45,613 nt of DNA from Sphingobacterium bovistauri (GTDB lineage Bacteria > Bacteroidota > Bacteroidia > Sphingobacteriales > Sphingobacteriaceae). The notes under the pieces are model-generated. The model was not told the origin of the DNA. It was given only the letters and a program-made list of their open reading frames with translations, and ran no database searches. This document shows positions 34,296 through 42,281 of this stretch, one piece after another. Positions within the stretch are counted from its first letter, which is position 1; every line of letters starts with the position of its first letter. Location of the stretch: assembly GCF_020295405.1 (NCBI RefSeq), contig NZ_JADEYP010000031.1:1-45613 (forward strand). Direction: 5' to 3'. The position numbers were made by a program, and so were the translations under genes.

Positions 34296-34460
34296 ATGAG
34301 CATGCAAAGTGAGTTGAATCAAGACAATTGTATAATTACTGATATAAAAGAATCAGCAAAAGGATTTAATCCCTTTGCTGATTTTTCATGTTGCGCCCTA
34401 AAGAAATGTTGTAAAAAATATAAACGAGGCAAACGTTGTAAAAAGTGTCCTGATAGGTAA
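34296..34460 (+). CDS. Cys-rich small protein, 54 residues
   Basis: A short ORF of 54 codons (or 52 from the second ATG at 34302). The C-terminal 25 residues are striking: CCALKKCCKKYKRGKRCKKC, six Cys among many Lys/Arg, ending PDR. The Cys pairs suggest metal binding or nucleic-acid contact; the stretch resembles small CCKKYKxGKxCKxCP proteins I associate with this phylum. A terminator-like hairpin (34351-34386) lies inside the ORF, so the sequence could be a real micro-protein, a terminator with a chance reading frame, or both. Confidence 0.5.
   Translation: MSMQSELNQDNCIITDIKESAKGFNPFADFSCCALKKCCKKYKRGKRCKKCPDR
34351..34386 (+). terminator. Terminator-like hairpin inside the micro-ORF
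   Basis: AATCAGCAAA-a-GGAT pairs with ATCC-c-TTTGCTGATT around loop TTA; T residues run from 34382 to 34386. It lies about 90 nt after the uridine kinase stop and could end that transcript or act as an attenuator of the micro-ORF. Confidence 0.5.
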
Positions 34461-34484
34461 GGTTTGAATGACTTAAGATTTTAT

Positions 34485-35177
34485 TCAATTGTTAAATTCA
34501 TCAAAAACTACCGTCCAAAAACTTTCACTTAATGAACCTATAGTCTTATTAATTATAATTCCCTCATCAGTAATAATAAACTCCTCAGCTGGCTCATTAA
34601 TTCCTAAACTCTTTATTTCTTCCAACAACAAATTACAAGAATCAAATATTTTAGGATTTAATTTTCTATAATCAGTCAAAACTCTTTTATAATCAATTCT
34701 GTCGTTACAATCACCAATTATTGAATACAGATTTCCTAAATATAAGTGTAGATTATTTAAATTCAATTTAGTCACCTTTTTATGGAAGTTATTCCCTTTT
34801 ACTAACTCATAATCTACAATAAACCTATCTTTCATCCCTCCTATCTCTAAATAAAGATTATAAAATAATTTATGCTCAATGCAGTTAGAGATATGTTGAA
34901 CACAATCTCTAGGTAAAAATTCTTTTAATTCATATGGCATCCTAATATAGAGATCAGGAAATACCCCACCAAAAACTTGATTTATACACAAATGACATAA
35001 CTCATGGTTAAATGCGCTTACACACACTTTATTTAATCTAAATTCAACATTATCATCAGTTGTATATAATTCAGAAAAAGATTCATTCCATAATAAAACT
35101 TTTACGTTTTCTCTATTCCTAATCATATTCCATAATTCAGTATTAGTACTAGTAATTAACTTATTTAGAATATTCAT
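34485..35177 (-). CDS. Hypothetical protein with HExxH motif
   Basis: 230 residues, no signal peptide. I do not recognise the family. The clearest motif is AFNHELCHLCINQVFGG: HELCH at 58-62 fits the zinc-metallopeptidase signature HExxH. A second acidic/His pair, CIEHKLFYN (Glu101-His102), could supply further ligands. The N-terminal part may be a small beta domain (KVLLWNESFSELYTT); the C-terminal part ends IITDEGIIINKTIGSLSESFWTVVF. The gene is AT-rich even for this genome and lies 31 bp after the MFS gene on the same strand. A peptidase role is an inference from one motif. Confidence 0.7.
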   Translation of the reverse strand: MNILNKLITSTNTELWNMIRNRENVKVLLWNESFSELYTTDDNVEFRLNKVCVSAFNHELCHLCINQVFGGVFPDLYIRMPYELKEFLPRDCVQHISNCIEHKLFYNLYLEIGGMKDRFIVDYELVKGNNFHKKVTKLNLNNLHLYLGNLYSIIGDCNDRIDYKRVLTDYRKLNPKIFDSCNLLLEEIKSLGINEPAEEFIITDEGIIINKTIGSLSESFWTVVFDEFNN

Positions 35178-35208
35178 TATTAATCAATTTGGTAAAAACA
35201 TCATAACA

Positions 35209-36426
35209 CTACTCCTCATTATAATTTAAATCCTTATCAAAACTTTCTTTGAGTTGAGATAATGCAAATATCGCTATACCACTAAGCAAAATTAAGGTAA
35301 TTCCTGCTGCCCAAATTATTCCATATTGATTGACCAAGTAGCCGTATAGCATTGTGGAAGGAATTAATGCGCCACGTACAAAGTTAGGTGCTGTGGTTGC
35401 TACTGTAGCACGAAGGTTAGTTCCAAATTGCTCCGCTGCAATGGTTACAAAAGTAGCCCAATACCCAACGCCCAAGCCCATTAGAAAAGCCAACAACATA
35501 AACTTCTCCTCTGTAATTCCTTGGCTTGTTAGATACCAAATCGAAGTAAGCAAAATCATGATTTGGCAAATAAACACTACTTTTTTACGTGACTTTAACA
35601 ATTGTGCCAATAATCCAGCAAAAAAATCACCAACCGAAATACCCAAATAAGTAAACATCACACCCTTCCCTGCACTCAACAATACAGGTGCACCAAGAGC
35701 CTTTCCTATTTCTGGAGATTGTGTAACCAACACCCCTACAACGAACCAAATGGGCAATCCAATACACAAACAATAAATATATCGTACAATACGTTCTTTG
35801 CTCGCAAATAATAATTTAAGGCTTCCTTTTTGAATATGTTCTTGCGAAGCTGTTTTAGAAAACATCCCTGACTCAAACGTCCCCACACGCATCAACAACA
35901 ATAGCAATCCCATACCTCCGCCCACAAAATAAGCTGTACGCCAATCAAACCATTCGGAAACAAAATAAGCTAATATAGCCCCCAACACCCCCACGCCTGC
36001 TACAATCATGGTTCCATAGCCACGCTTATTCTTTGGCATACTCTCACTAACTAGGGTAATGCCAGCCCCTAGTTCGCCAGCTAAGCCTATACCCGCTATA
36101 AAACGTACAATGGCATAGGTATTTACATCTTGAACAAACCCATTATAGATATTGGCTAATGAATACAGTAATATCGAGCCAAATAGCACTTTGATTCGTC
36201 CATATTTATCCGCTATAACGCCCCATATTAACCCACCCAACAGTAATCCTCCCATCTGCATATTCAGTACAAATTCACCCTTGCTTCGCATCAATTCTTC
36301 AGGAACACCAATATCTTGAAATGACTTGATCCGTACGATAGAAAATATAATGAGGTCATAAATATCTACAAAATAGCCTAAGGCAGCTACAGTCACTAGT
36401 AAAACTATATTGCTTTTCTTCTCCAT
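35209..36426 (-). CDS. MFS transporter (metabolite:H+ symporter type)
   Basis: 405 residues from the ATG at 36426; an earlier in-frame start at 36459 would overlap the -7 promoter element. About twelve membrane helices. Signatures: GYFVDIYDLIIFSIV in helix 1, GGLIWGVIADKYGRIKVLFGS between helices 2 and 3, and GIGLAGELGAGITLVSESMPKNKRG. These fit the sugar/metabolite:H+ symporter branch, which imports organic acids, aromatics or osmolytes. The substrate is unknown. It is divergent from DUF4442. Confidence 0.9.
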   Translation of the reverse strand: MEKKSNIVLLVTVAALGYFVDIYDLIIFSIVRIKSFQDIGVPEELMRSKGEFVLNMQMGGLLLGGLIWGVIADKYGRIKVLFGSILLYSLANIYNGFVQDVNTYAIVRFIAGIGLAGELGAGITLVSESMPKNKRGYGTMIVAGVGVLGAILAYFVSEWFDWRTAYFVGGGMGLLLLLMRVGTFESGMFSKTASQEHIQKGSLKLLFASKERIVRYIYCLCIGLPIWFVVGVLVTQSPEIGKALGAPVLLSAGKGVMFTYLGISVGDFFAGLLAQLLKSRKKVVFICQIMILLTSIWYLTSQGITEEKFMLLAFLMGLGVGYWATFVTIAAEQFGTNLRATVATTAPNFVRGALIPSTMLYGYLVNQYGIIWAAGITLILLSGIAIFALSQLKESFDKDLNYNEE

Positions 36427-36458
36427 GTTTAGGTTGATTATAAAGGAAAGATAGCACA

Positions 36459-36466
36459 CAAAATTA
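36459..36466 (-). promoter_or_regulatory. -7 element of the MFS gene
   Basis: The minus strand reads TAATTTTG, a perfect TAnnTTTG, 32 nt ahead of the start codon at 36426. No clear TTTG is at the -33 position. Confidence 0.5.
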
Positions 36467-36516
36467 TTTTAAACAACATATTGCGAACATTTGACGATTG
36501 TACTTTCAATAAGTCG

Positions 36517-36524
36517 TACTTTTG
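36517..36524 (+). promoter_or_regulatory. -7 element of the DUF4442/SCO/cytochrome operon
   Basis: TACTTTTG is a perfect -7 box; a TTTG lies 23 nt upstream (36490-36493). Only 4 nt separate the box from the ATG at 36529, suggesting a leaderless or nearly leaderless transcript. Confidence 0.5.
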
Positions 36525-36528
36525 CGCC

Positions 36529-37041
36529 ATGAAATTATCACCATCAAGTCTTAAGTGGGTTTTGCGTACTTATCCCCCATTTTTCTTTCAAAGAATATGG
36601 GTAAAAGAAATCTATGCAAATTTTAGAGGAGCTGAGGTTAAGATTTACAAAAGTTTTTTAAATATCAACTCCAACAAAACAGTTTTCGGAGGAACTATTT
36701 TTTCAGCATTAGACCCCATGCACTCTATTCTTTTGGATCAGGTATTTAAGCAAAAAGGGCTAAAGAAAACCGTCGCTTGGTTAAAATCTGCTAAAATTGA
36801 TTATTTGAAACCAGGAACAACAGACTTAACATACCGCATTAATATTAATGAAGATGAGTTAAATGAAGCGTTCCAAACGATAAAAGAAAACGGCAAAGTC
36901 ATCAAAACTTTTACTACAGAGGTGTTTGATATGAAGGGTGTGAAATGTGCCGTTTGCCAAAATGAAATTTATATACGAGATTTGACATTTGATTTTAGCA
37001 AATTAAAACACCTTATTAGAGAAAAAAATAAAACAGCATAA
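36529..37041 (+). CDS. DUF4442 domain-containing protein (hotdog fold)
   Basis: 170 residues from the ATG at 36529. Upstream in-frame codons give only a TTG at 36481 and run through the promoter box, so the ATG is chosen. The DUF4442 pattern is seen in SLKWVLRTYPPFFFQRIWVKEI, GGTIFSALDPMHSILLDQ and AWLKSAKIDYLKPGTTDLTYRI. The fold is that of hotdog thioesterases such as PaaI, so acyl-CoA thioester hydrolysis is possible but unproven. It begins an apparent four-gene operon with a lipoprotein, SCO and cytochrome c. Confidence 0.88.
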   Translation: MKLSPSSLKWVLRTYPPFFFQRIWVKEIYANFRGAEVKIYKSFLNINSNKTVFGGTIFSALDPMHSILLDQVFKQKGLKKTVAWLKSAKIDYLKPGTTDLTYRININEDELNEAFQTIKENGKVIKTFTTEVFDMKGVKCAVCQNEIYIRDLTFDFSKLKHLIREKNKTA

Positions 37042-37052
37042 ACTGTATTCAT

Positions 37053-37481
37053 ATGAAAAAAATTATTTTAGCAGGAATCGTTGGCCTAATCACTTTCAAC
37101 AGTTGCCAACAAAAGTCAACTAAAGACTCTACAGAAATTCAAAAATTATCAGCTGAAGCTATTGTCGTGCATGATGAAATAATGCCCCAAATATCACACT
37201 TCGACCGCGCTACAATAAAAATTGACTCTATATTAGAAAATCTAGCTGGTATAGCACAGAAAGATAATACTATTGACACTGCGACAGTAAAGTCTGATTT
37301 AGAAACGCTGAAAGTGAATTTGGAAGATGCAACAGATAATATGATGACTTGGATGCGTGACTACGCCCCTGATAGCACTGACGTATCTTACCAAAAAGTT
37401 GAAATTGAAAAAATAAAAGCTATGAAAAAACAATTTGAGGACGTTTCACTAGAAAGTAACACAAAATTAGGCAAATTCTAA
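37053..37481 (+). CDS. Small helical lipoprotein, unknown function
   Basis: 142 residues with a lipoprotein signal ending FNSC (Cys18). The mature part is mostly helical and acidic: LSAEAIVVHDEIMPQISHFDRATIKIDSILE, then KSDLETLKVNLEDATDNMMTWMRDYAPDS and a C-terminal KIKAMKKQFEDV helix. Met and His are frequent (HDEIMPQISH, DNMMTWM), so copper binding is imaginable given the SCO neighbour, but nothing shows it. Related proteins are sometimes labelled 'viral A-type inclusion protein' by name only. Followed by SCO after 4 bp. Confidence 0.75.
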   Translation: MKKIILAGIVGLITFNSCQQKSTKDSTEIQKLSAEAIVVHDEIMPQISHFDRATIKIDSILENLAGIAQKDNTIDTATVKSDLETLKVNLEDATDNMMTWMRDYAPDSTDVSYQKVEIEKIKAMKKQFEDVSLESNTKLGKF

Positions 37482-37485
37482 TCCT

Positions 37486-38121
37486 ATGATAAGAAATTTT
37501 TTAGCAGTAGCTGCCGCTACAATTGTTTTTCTATCTTGTGAATCTCAAGCTCCAAAATTGCCAATCATTGGGGACAGAGAGGTGATTGAAAAAGTAGTTG
37601 ATGGCAAGTCGGTAGTCGATACTATTTATCCAGCTATTCCTGATTTCAAGTTTTTAAATCAAGATAGCGTACTGATAAGCAATAAAGACTTTGACAATAA
37701 AATATATGTTGCCAACTTCTTTTTCACACATTGCCCAAGTATATGCCCAACTATGCAACGTAATCTGTTAAAAGCATATCAAAAATATAAAGGTAATGAG
37801 GCTATTGCTTTCTTATCACACAGTATTGATTTTAAATACGATCATCCCCATGTCTTGAAGTCTTACGCTACTAAATTAGGCGTGGAAAACGACCAATGGC
37901 AATTCGTGACAGGATCTAAAGCTGACATTTATGGTATTTCAGATAAATACCTGATTTTCACAAAAGAAGATGAAAATGTCGCAGGTGGTTATGACCATTC
38001 AGGTTATTTGGTTTTAATAGATCACAACAAGCACATTCGTGGTGTCTATGATGGAACTAATGACGAAGAAACGGAGAAACTTTTAAAGGAGATTGATATT
38101 TTATTAGCAGAATATAAGTAA
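37486..38121 (+). CDS. SCO family copper chaperone lipoprotein (SCO1/SenC)
   Basis: 211 residues with a lipoprotein signal (FLSC, Cys18). The thioredoxin-like fold has the copper site Cys83-x3-Cys87 in FFFTHCPSICPTM and His171 in GYDHSGYLVLID, the three SCO ligands. SCO proteins deliver copper to the CuA centre of cytochrome oxidase or act as thiol reductases outside the cytoplasm. No oxidase gene is nearby; the partner here is the cytochrome c lipoprotein that follows after 1 bp. Confidence 0.95.
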   Translation: MIRNFLAVAAATIVFLSCESQAPKLPIIGDREVIEKVVDGKSVVDTIYPAIPDFKFLNQDSVLISNKDFDNKIYVANFFFTHCPSICPTMQRNLLKAYQKYKGNEAIAFLSHSIDFKYDHPHVLKSYATKLGVENDQWQFVTGSKADIYGISDKYLIFTKEDENVAGGYDHSGYLVLIDHNKHIRGVYDGTNDEETEKLLKEIDILLAEYK

Positions 38122-38122
38122 G

Positions 38123-38557
38123 ATGAAATTCATTTATACACTGCTAATTTTTGGTTTGATGATAATTGGTTTCAGCCAGTTATCATCTTGCCATAATAAT
38201 AACCTAAATATTCAAACAGCACAATATGCTGTAAATGGGCAAAAACTCTATCGTACACATTGCCAAAATTGTCACGGTGCTAAAGGTGAAGGTTTAGGTA
38301 AACTTTATCCCCCACTTACTGACAACAAATATCTTACAGATAATAGAAATAAACTAGCCTGTATTATTAAGAATGGTTTATCAGGAGAAATTGTGGTCAA
38401 TGGCGAAATCTATAATCAAGCTATGCCAGCTATAGCTACATTGACAGATTTAGATATAGCGTATATTTTGACCTATGTGACGACACATTTTGGAGATTCT
38501 GATTCAACTTTTACCCAAGAAGAAGTTAAAAAAAACCTTTCTAACTGCACAAAATAG
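38123..38557 (+). CDS. c-type cytochrome lipoprotein
   Basis: 144 residues with a lipoprotein signal (QLSSC, Cys23). One haem site CQNCH (Cys47, Cys50, His51) is followed by GAKGEGLGKLYPPL, and Met101 in QAMPA is the likely sixth ligand. The C-terminal helix is LTDLDIAYILTYVTTHFG. It is a class I single-haem cytochrome, membrane-anchored in the periplasm, probably passing electrons to a terminal oxidase. Last gene of the DUF4442-lipoprotein-SCO-cytochrome unit. Confidence 0.94.
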   Translation: MKFIYTLLIFGLMIIGFSQLSSCHNNNLNIQTAQYAVNGQKLYRTHCQNCHGAKGEGLGKLYPPLTDNKYLTDNRNKLACIIKNGLSGEIVVNGEIYNQAMPAIATLTDLDIAYILTYVTTHFGDSDSTFTQEEVKKNLSNCTK

Positions 38558-38599
38558 ACTACTTATAAATCAATGTTCACTTAATTTTAGGATTAAGCA

Positions 38600-38857
38600 A
38601 TGATTTTAAAAGGAAGTATTCTGTCTATCTTAATCTATTTAATTGTATCTGCTAGTTACAGGGAATAATGGTGTTCTCAAATTTCACTATCATATCCTAT
38701 TTCTATTACTGCTTACAATATCTTATTAGCTATTCACAATTGGTTTTATCCTCTTATCAAATTAGCTGATGGTACAATCGCATTCTATACATTTCTAAAT
38801 AAAGCAAATACACTAAACACAACAGAAATTAAATTAGAATATAGAGCCCAAGATTAG
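38600..38857 (+). pseudogene. Possible gene relic with one in-frame stop
   Basis: From an ATG at 38600 the frame encodes MILKGSILSILIYLIVSASY-like hydrophobic residues, hits TAA at 38666-38668, then continues open for 62 codons to TAG at 38855 (containing AYNILLAIHNWFYPLIKLAD and TTEIKLEYRAQD). The two parts share the frame and look protein-like. I do not recognise the family. In AT-rich DNA an open frame of this length can also be chance. Confidence 0.25.
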
Positions 38858-39164
38858 CTAGTTATAACTGATAACTAACATTTCATATTGGTAAATCAAA
38901 AAAAAGTTAAATACATTGAAAACAGTAAAAACAAATCGATTTATAGTCAAAATTTAGTTACTATATAAAAAAAGAAAGGTTTTCAAACGGGGAGAATGAA
39001 AACCTTTACTAACCAATTATAAACCTAAATTATGATAGTACAAATATAAGTGTAATCAATACACTATGCAAGTGATTTTGTTGTTTTAACAATTATTTAA
39101 CATTGGAAAATAATTTTAATAGTTTTATCACAATAATTTGACAGTTTAAGGTCATTACATTGCG
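38858..39164. other. Non-coding stretch with hairpins ahead of the efflux operon
   Basis: No gene is seen. A 7-bp hairpin TAGTTAT/ATAACTA (38859-38877) and an 11-bp hairpin AAAGGTTTTCA with TGAAAACCTTT (38975-38985/38997-39007, loop AACGGGGAGAA) are present. The latter is followed by ACCAATTATAAACCTAAATT and ATG (39032), a leader type often seen before genes in this group. Here the ATG opens only five codons, so it may be a leader whose gene was lost. Confidence 0.4.
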
Positions 39165-39172
39165 TACATTTG
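39165..39172 (+). promoter_or_regulatory. -7 element of the TetR/RND efflux operon
   Basis: TACATTTG is a perfect TAnnTTTG box; the nearest TTTG is 24 nt upstream (39137-39140), longer than normal. The ATG at 39181 follows 8 nt after the box, so the leader would be only a few nucleotides. Confidence 0.5.
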
Positions 39173-39180
39173 CAAACCGA

Positions 39181-39768
39181 ATGAACGTTCAATTTACAGA
39201 TAAAATAGATAATATCTTTAAAAGTACATTACACTTAATTAAAGATAACGGCTTTCATGGCACACCAATGAGCCAGATTGCCAAACATGCCGATGTAGCT
39301 ATTGGCACTATTTACCATTACTTCCCTTCTAAAGATGAGCTGATATTAGCCCTATTTGAATATTGTAGAAAAGAATTGTATGCCCATATATTTCAGCATG
39401 TAAATCAAGAAATGGATTATAAAGAACAATTCTACTCTGTATTTAAAAGCTTCTGCACATTTCATATTCATCAACGTGAGTATTCTTGTTTTTTCGAACA
39501 ATTTTACAACTCACCATACAATGAGATTATACGCCAGAAAGAATTTTTGGAAGGTCCTTATGGGCAAAATACATTCATGAAGTTTATTCTTCGTGGTATA
39601 CAAGAAAACCATTTCAAGCCTTTGGATGAGAAAATCATTTGTTCTGCCTATATAGGAGCAGCAATCTCATATGCAAAGACCGTTGTTTATGGTAAAATAG
39701 ATTTTAGTGAAAAAGAATTAACAGATTTGATAGACATCATCTGGACTGGAATAAAAAATAATGATTAA
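39181..39768 (+). CDS. TetR/AcrR family transcriptional regulator
   Basis: 195 residues from the ATG at 39181; a TTG at 39160 is in frame but overlaps the -7 box. The N-terminal HTH is typical: FHGTPMSQIAKHADVAIGTIYHYFPSKDELI (25-55). The C-terminal ligand-binding half is helical (YSCFFEQFYNSPYNEIIRQKEFLEG, FILRGIQENHFKPLDEKII). It is the first gene of the efflux operon, 2 bp before tolC, and most likely represses the operon, including itself, until a toxic compound binds. Confidence 0.94.
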   Translation: MNVQFTDKIDNIFKSTLHLIKDNGFHGTPMSQIAKHADVAIGTIYHYFPSKDELILALFEYCRKELYAHIFQHVNQEMDYKEQFYSVFKSFCTFHIHQREYSCFFEQFYNSPYNEIIRQKEFLEGPYGQNTFMKFILRGIQENHFKPLDEKIICSAYIGAAISYAKTVVYGKIDFSEKELTDLIDIIWTGIKNND

Positions 39769-39770
39769 TT

Positions 39771-41096
39771 ATGAAATATAGATTTAAGTATCTCCTTCCC
39801 TTATTATTTTGTGCTATAACAGGAACATCTATTGCACAGTCTCAACCGGAGCTGGGTAGCAATGCTACACTAGACGACTTAATTAGCTATGCATTGCGCA
39901 ACAAAATTGATTTGAAGCAAGCACAATTAGATAAAGAAATTGGCGAAAAAGAGATTGCTTCTGCCTTATCAGGCTGGTTACCACAGATCAATGCTACTGG
40001 TAATATTGCTCATGCGCTTCAATTACCTACTGTAAATATCGGAGGTAATGACATCGCAATGGGACAAAAAAACACGACTGCCCTGACATTCCAAGCCGAG
40101 CAAGCTATACTAAGTCCGCAACTGTTTCAAGCATCTAAAGCTTCGAAATTCGTACGAGAGAAAAATGATTTAAATGTCGAAAGCACAAAAATCAATACTA
40201 TCGTGGATGTGAGTAAAGCATATTATGATATTTTGACAACCGAAGAACAAATCAAAATTATCAATGAGAATATTGCACGATTAGAACGTCAATTGACCGA
40301 AGCTACTTCGCGTTACGAAGTCGGTTTAGTCGATAAAACAGATTTCAAAAGAGCGCAAATCTCTTTGAATAATGCTAAAGCAAGCTTAAAATCAGCTACA
40401 GAGAATCGCAAATTCAAATACGATTACCTTAAATCTATATTAAATATCCCTACAGAATCTAATGTATCGTTATCTTTTGCAAACCAAAGTATGGAAAGTA
40501 ACATCCTATTAGATACTGCGGAATTGGTACAAGTAGCAAACCGAGTAGAATATAAACAAATTCAAAATTTGCAAGAAATCCAAAAATTGAATACCCAATA
40601 TCAAAAATGGAATTTCCTACCCAAATTGAATGCTTTTGCAAATTATGGAATGAATTATCGTGATAATGAATTCTCTAACCTTTACAACAATAACATCCCT
40701 TCCTCAAGTGTTGGATTAAGCCTATCTGTTCCGATTTTTCAGGGTGGAAAACGTATCCATGAAATTCGTAAGTCAGAGTTGCAAGAGCAACGTATAGAAT
40801 TGGATTTGCAGAATTTGGAAAATCAAATCAGTGCACAGTATTCTGCTGCCATGGCTTCTTACCGTGCGAATATGAATGAATGGCGCAATGCAAAAGGTAA
40901 TATGGAACTTTCGGAAGAAGTATACAATACGATCAAACTACAATATGATGCTGGTGTCAAAACATATTTGGAATTGATGACAGCTGAAACAGACTTAAAA
41001 ACCTCTCAATTAAACTATTTGAATTCTTTATATGCAGTATTAGTTAGCAAACTAGATATTCAAAAAGCTTTGGGAACAGTAACAACAAATAATTAA
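39771..41096 (+). CDS. TolC family outer-membrane efflux protein
   Basis: 441 residues with a signal peptide ending GTSIAQ. Two OEP repeats are visible: LDDLISYALRNKIDLKQAQLDKEIGEKEIASALSGWLPQINATGNIA in the first and EYKQIQNLQEIQKLNTQYQKWNFLPKLNAFANYG in the second. Long helices carry the YDILTTEEQIKIINENIARLERQLTEATSRYEVGLVDKTDFKRAQI and YDAGVKTYLELMTAETDLKTSQLNYLNSLY patterns of tunnel coiled coils. It forms the outer-membrane exit duct for the RND pump encoded two genes downstream. Confidence 0.95.
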   Translation: MKYRFKYLLPLLFCAITGTSIAQSQPELGSNATLDDLISYALRNKIDLKQAQLDKEIGEKEIASALSGWLPQINATGNIAHALQLPTVNIGGNDIAMGQKNTTALTFQAEQAILSPQLFQASKASKFVREKNDLNVESTKINTIVDVSKAYYDILTTEEQIKIINENIARLERQLTEATSRYEVGLVDKTDFKRAQISLNNAKASLKSATENRKFKYDYLKSILNIPTESNVSLSFANQSMESNILLDTAELVQVANRVEYKQIQNLQEIQKLNTQYQKWNFLPKLNAFANYGMNYRDNEFSNLYNNNIPSSSVGLSLSVPIFQGGKRIHEIRKSELQEQRIELDLQNLENQISAQYSAAMASYRANMNEWRNAKGNMELSEEVYNTIKLQYDAGVKTYLELMTAETDLKTSQLNYLNSLYAVLVSKLDIQKALGTVTTNN

Positions 41097-41125
41097 AAAA
41101 AACCTTTTCAGACAAGAAAAATACG

Positions 41126-42253
41126 ATGAATAAAACGCAATTATTTTCAGCATTATTGATAAGTTCGGGATTGATAGTACAATCGTGCAATTCAAAAGAT
41201 AATAAACAAACTGCGCAAGCACAACAACCTGCCGCTGCTACTCCTGTAAGTATGGCTGTAGTAGGAAAAGAAATAGTGACTGGCATAAAAACATACCCTG
41301 CAAATGTAGTTCCTTTACAAGAGACGGAAATTCGTGCGGAGGTATCGGGATATATTACCAACATTTACGTGACAGATGGTGCTTTTGTGAGCAAAGGTCA
41401 ACGATTGTACGAAATCGACCGTACACGCTACCAAGCTGCTGTAGATCAAGCCAAAGCTAATTTAGCTATTGCTAAAGCTAATTTGGAACGTTCACAAAAA
41501 GATTTACAACGTTACCAAACGTTAGCAGAGAAGGATGCGATTGCAAAACAAACTTTGGATTATGCTTTGACGGATGTAAACAACCAAAAAGCACAAGTAC
41601 AAGCCGTAGAAGCTGCTTTGACTACTGCAAAGACGAATTTACAGCGATCAGTAATTGTTGCCCCATTCTCAGGGTCCATTGGTATTTCACAGGTTAGAAA
41701 TGGTGCTTTGGTAAGTGCTGGTTCTACTTTATTGAACACAATCTCCTCTACAAACCCTATAGCTGTTGAATTTCAAATTAGTGAAAAAGAAATAGCAGAA
41801 TTTACAAAATTGCAAGCTAACGCATCTGGTTCTGAAATTTATGCAACACTTCCTGATGGATCACGCTATCCAGAAGCAGGTCGTATCACAACAATTGATC
41901 GTGCTGTAGATAGCCAAACTGGTACTTTAAAAGTCCGTGCATCTTTCAGTAATAATGCCAATATATTACGTTCAGGATTAAATACGACTTTAAATTTGGC
42001 TAGTACTTCAGCTCAAGAAGAGCTTGTTATTCCTTACAAAGCTGTATTTGAGCAGTTGGGGATATTCAATGTCTATACAGTTAATGACAGTAGCAAAGTA
42101 GAATTAAAACAAGTGACTTTAGGTAATAAAATCGAAGACAAAGTTGTTATTAGCGCAGGATTAGAAGCTGGACAAAAAATTGTATTAGATGGAGCTGCTT
42201 CATTACGTCCAGGTACTCAAGTTGTAGACGCTACCGTTCAGAACAAAAAATAA
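41126..42253 (+). CDS. RND efflux periplasmic adaptor (membrane fusion protein)
   Basis: 375 residues, lipoprotein signal ending VQSC (Cys21). After an Ala/Pro/Gln-rich linker comes the barrel-sandwich half EIRAEVSGYITNIYVTDGAFVSKGQRLYEID, an alpha hairpin (about 95-165, rich in Ala, Gln, Lys), the second lipoyl half RSVIVAPFSGSIGISQVRNGALVSAG, a beta barrel and the membrane-proximal domain. It links the TolC duct to the RND pump in the AcrA manner. It lies 29 bp after tolC. Confidence 0.96.
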   Translation: MNKTQLFSALLISSGLIVQSCNSKDNKQTAQAQQPAAATPVSMAVVGKEIVTGIKTYPANVVPLQETEIRAEVSGYITNIYVTDGAFVSKGQRLYEIDRTRYQAAVDQAKANLAIAKANLERSQKDLQRYQTLAEKDAIAKQTLDYALTDVNNQKAQVQAVEAALTTAKTNLQRSVIVAPFSGSIGISQVRNGALVSAGSTLLNTISSTNPIAVEFQISEKEIAEFTKLQANASGSEIYATLPDGSRYPEAGRITTIDRAVDSQTGTLKVRASFSNNANILRSGLNTTLNLASTSAQEELVIPYKAVFEQLGIFNVYTVNDSSKVELKQVTLGNKIEDKVVISAGLEAGQKIVLDGAASLRPGTQVVDATVQNKK

Positions 42254-42281
42254 TATTTGCCAAAACTTTAAATAAATAATA

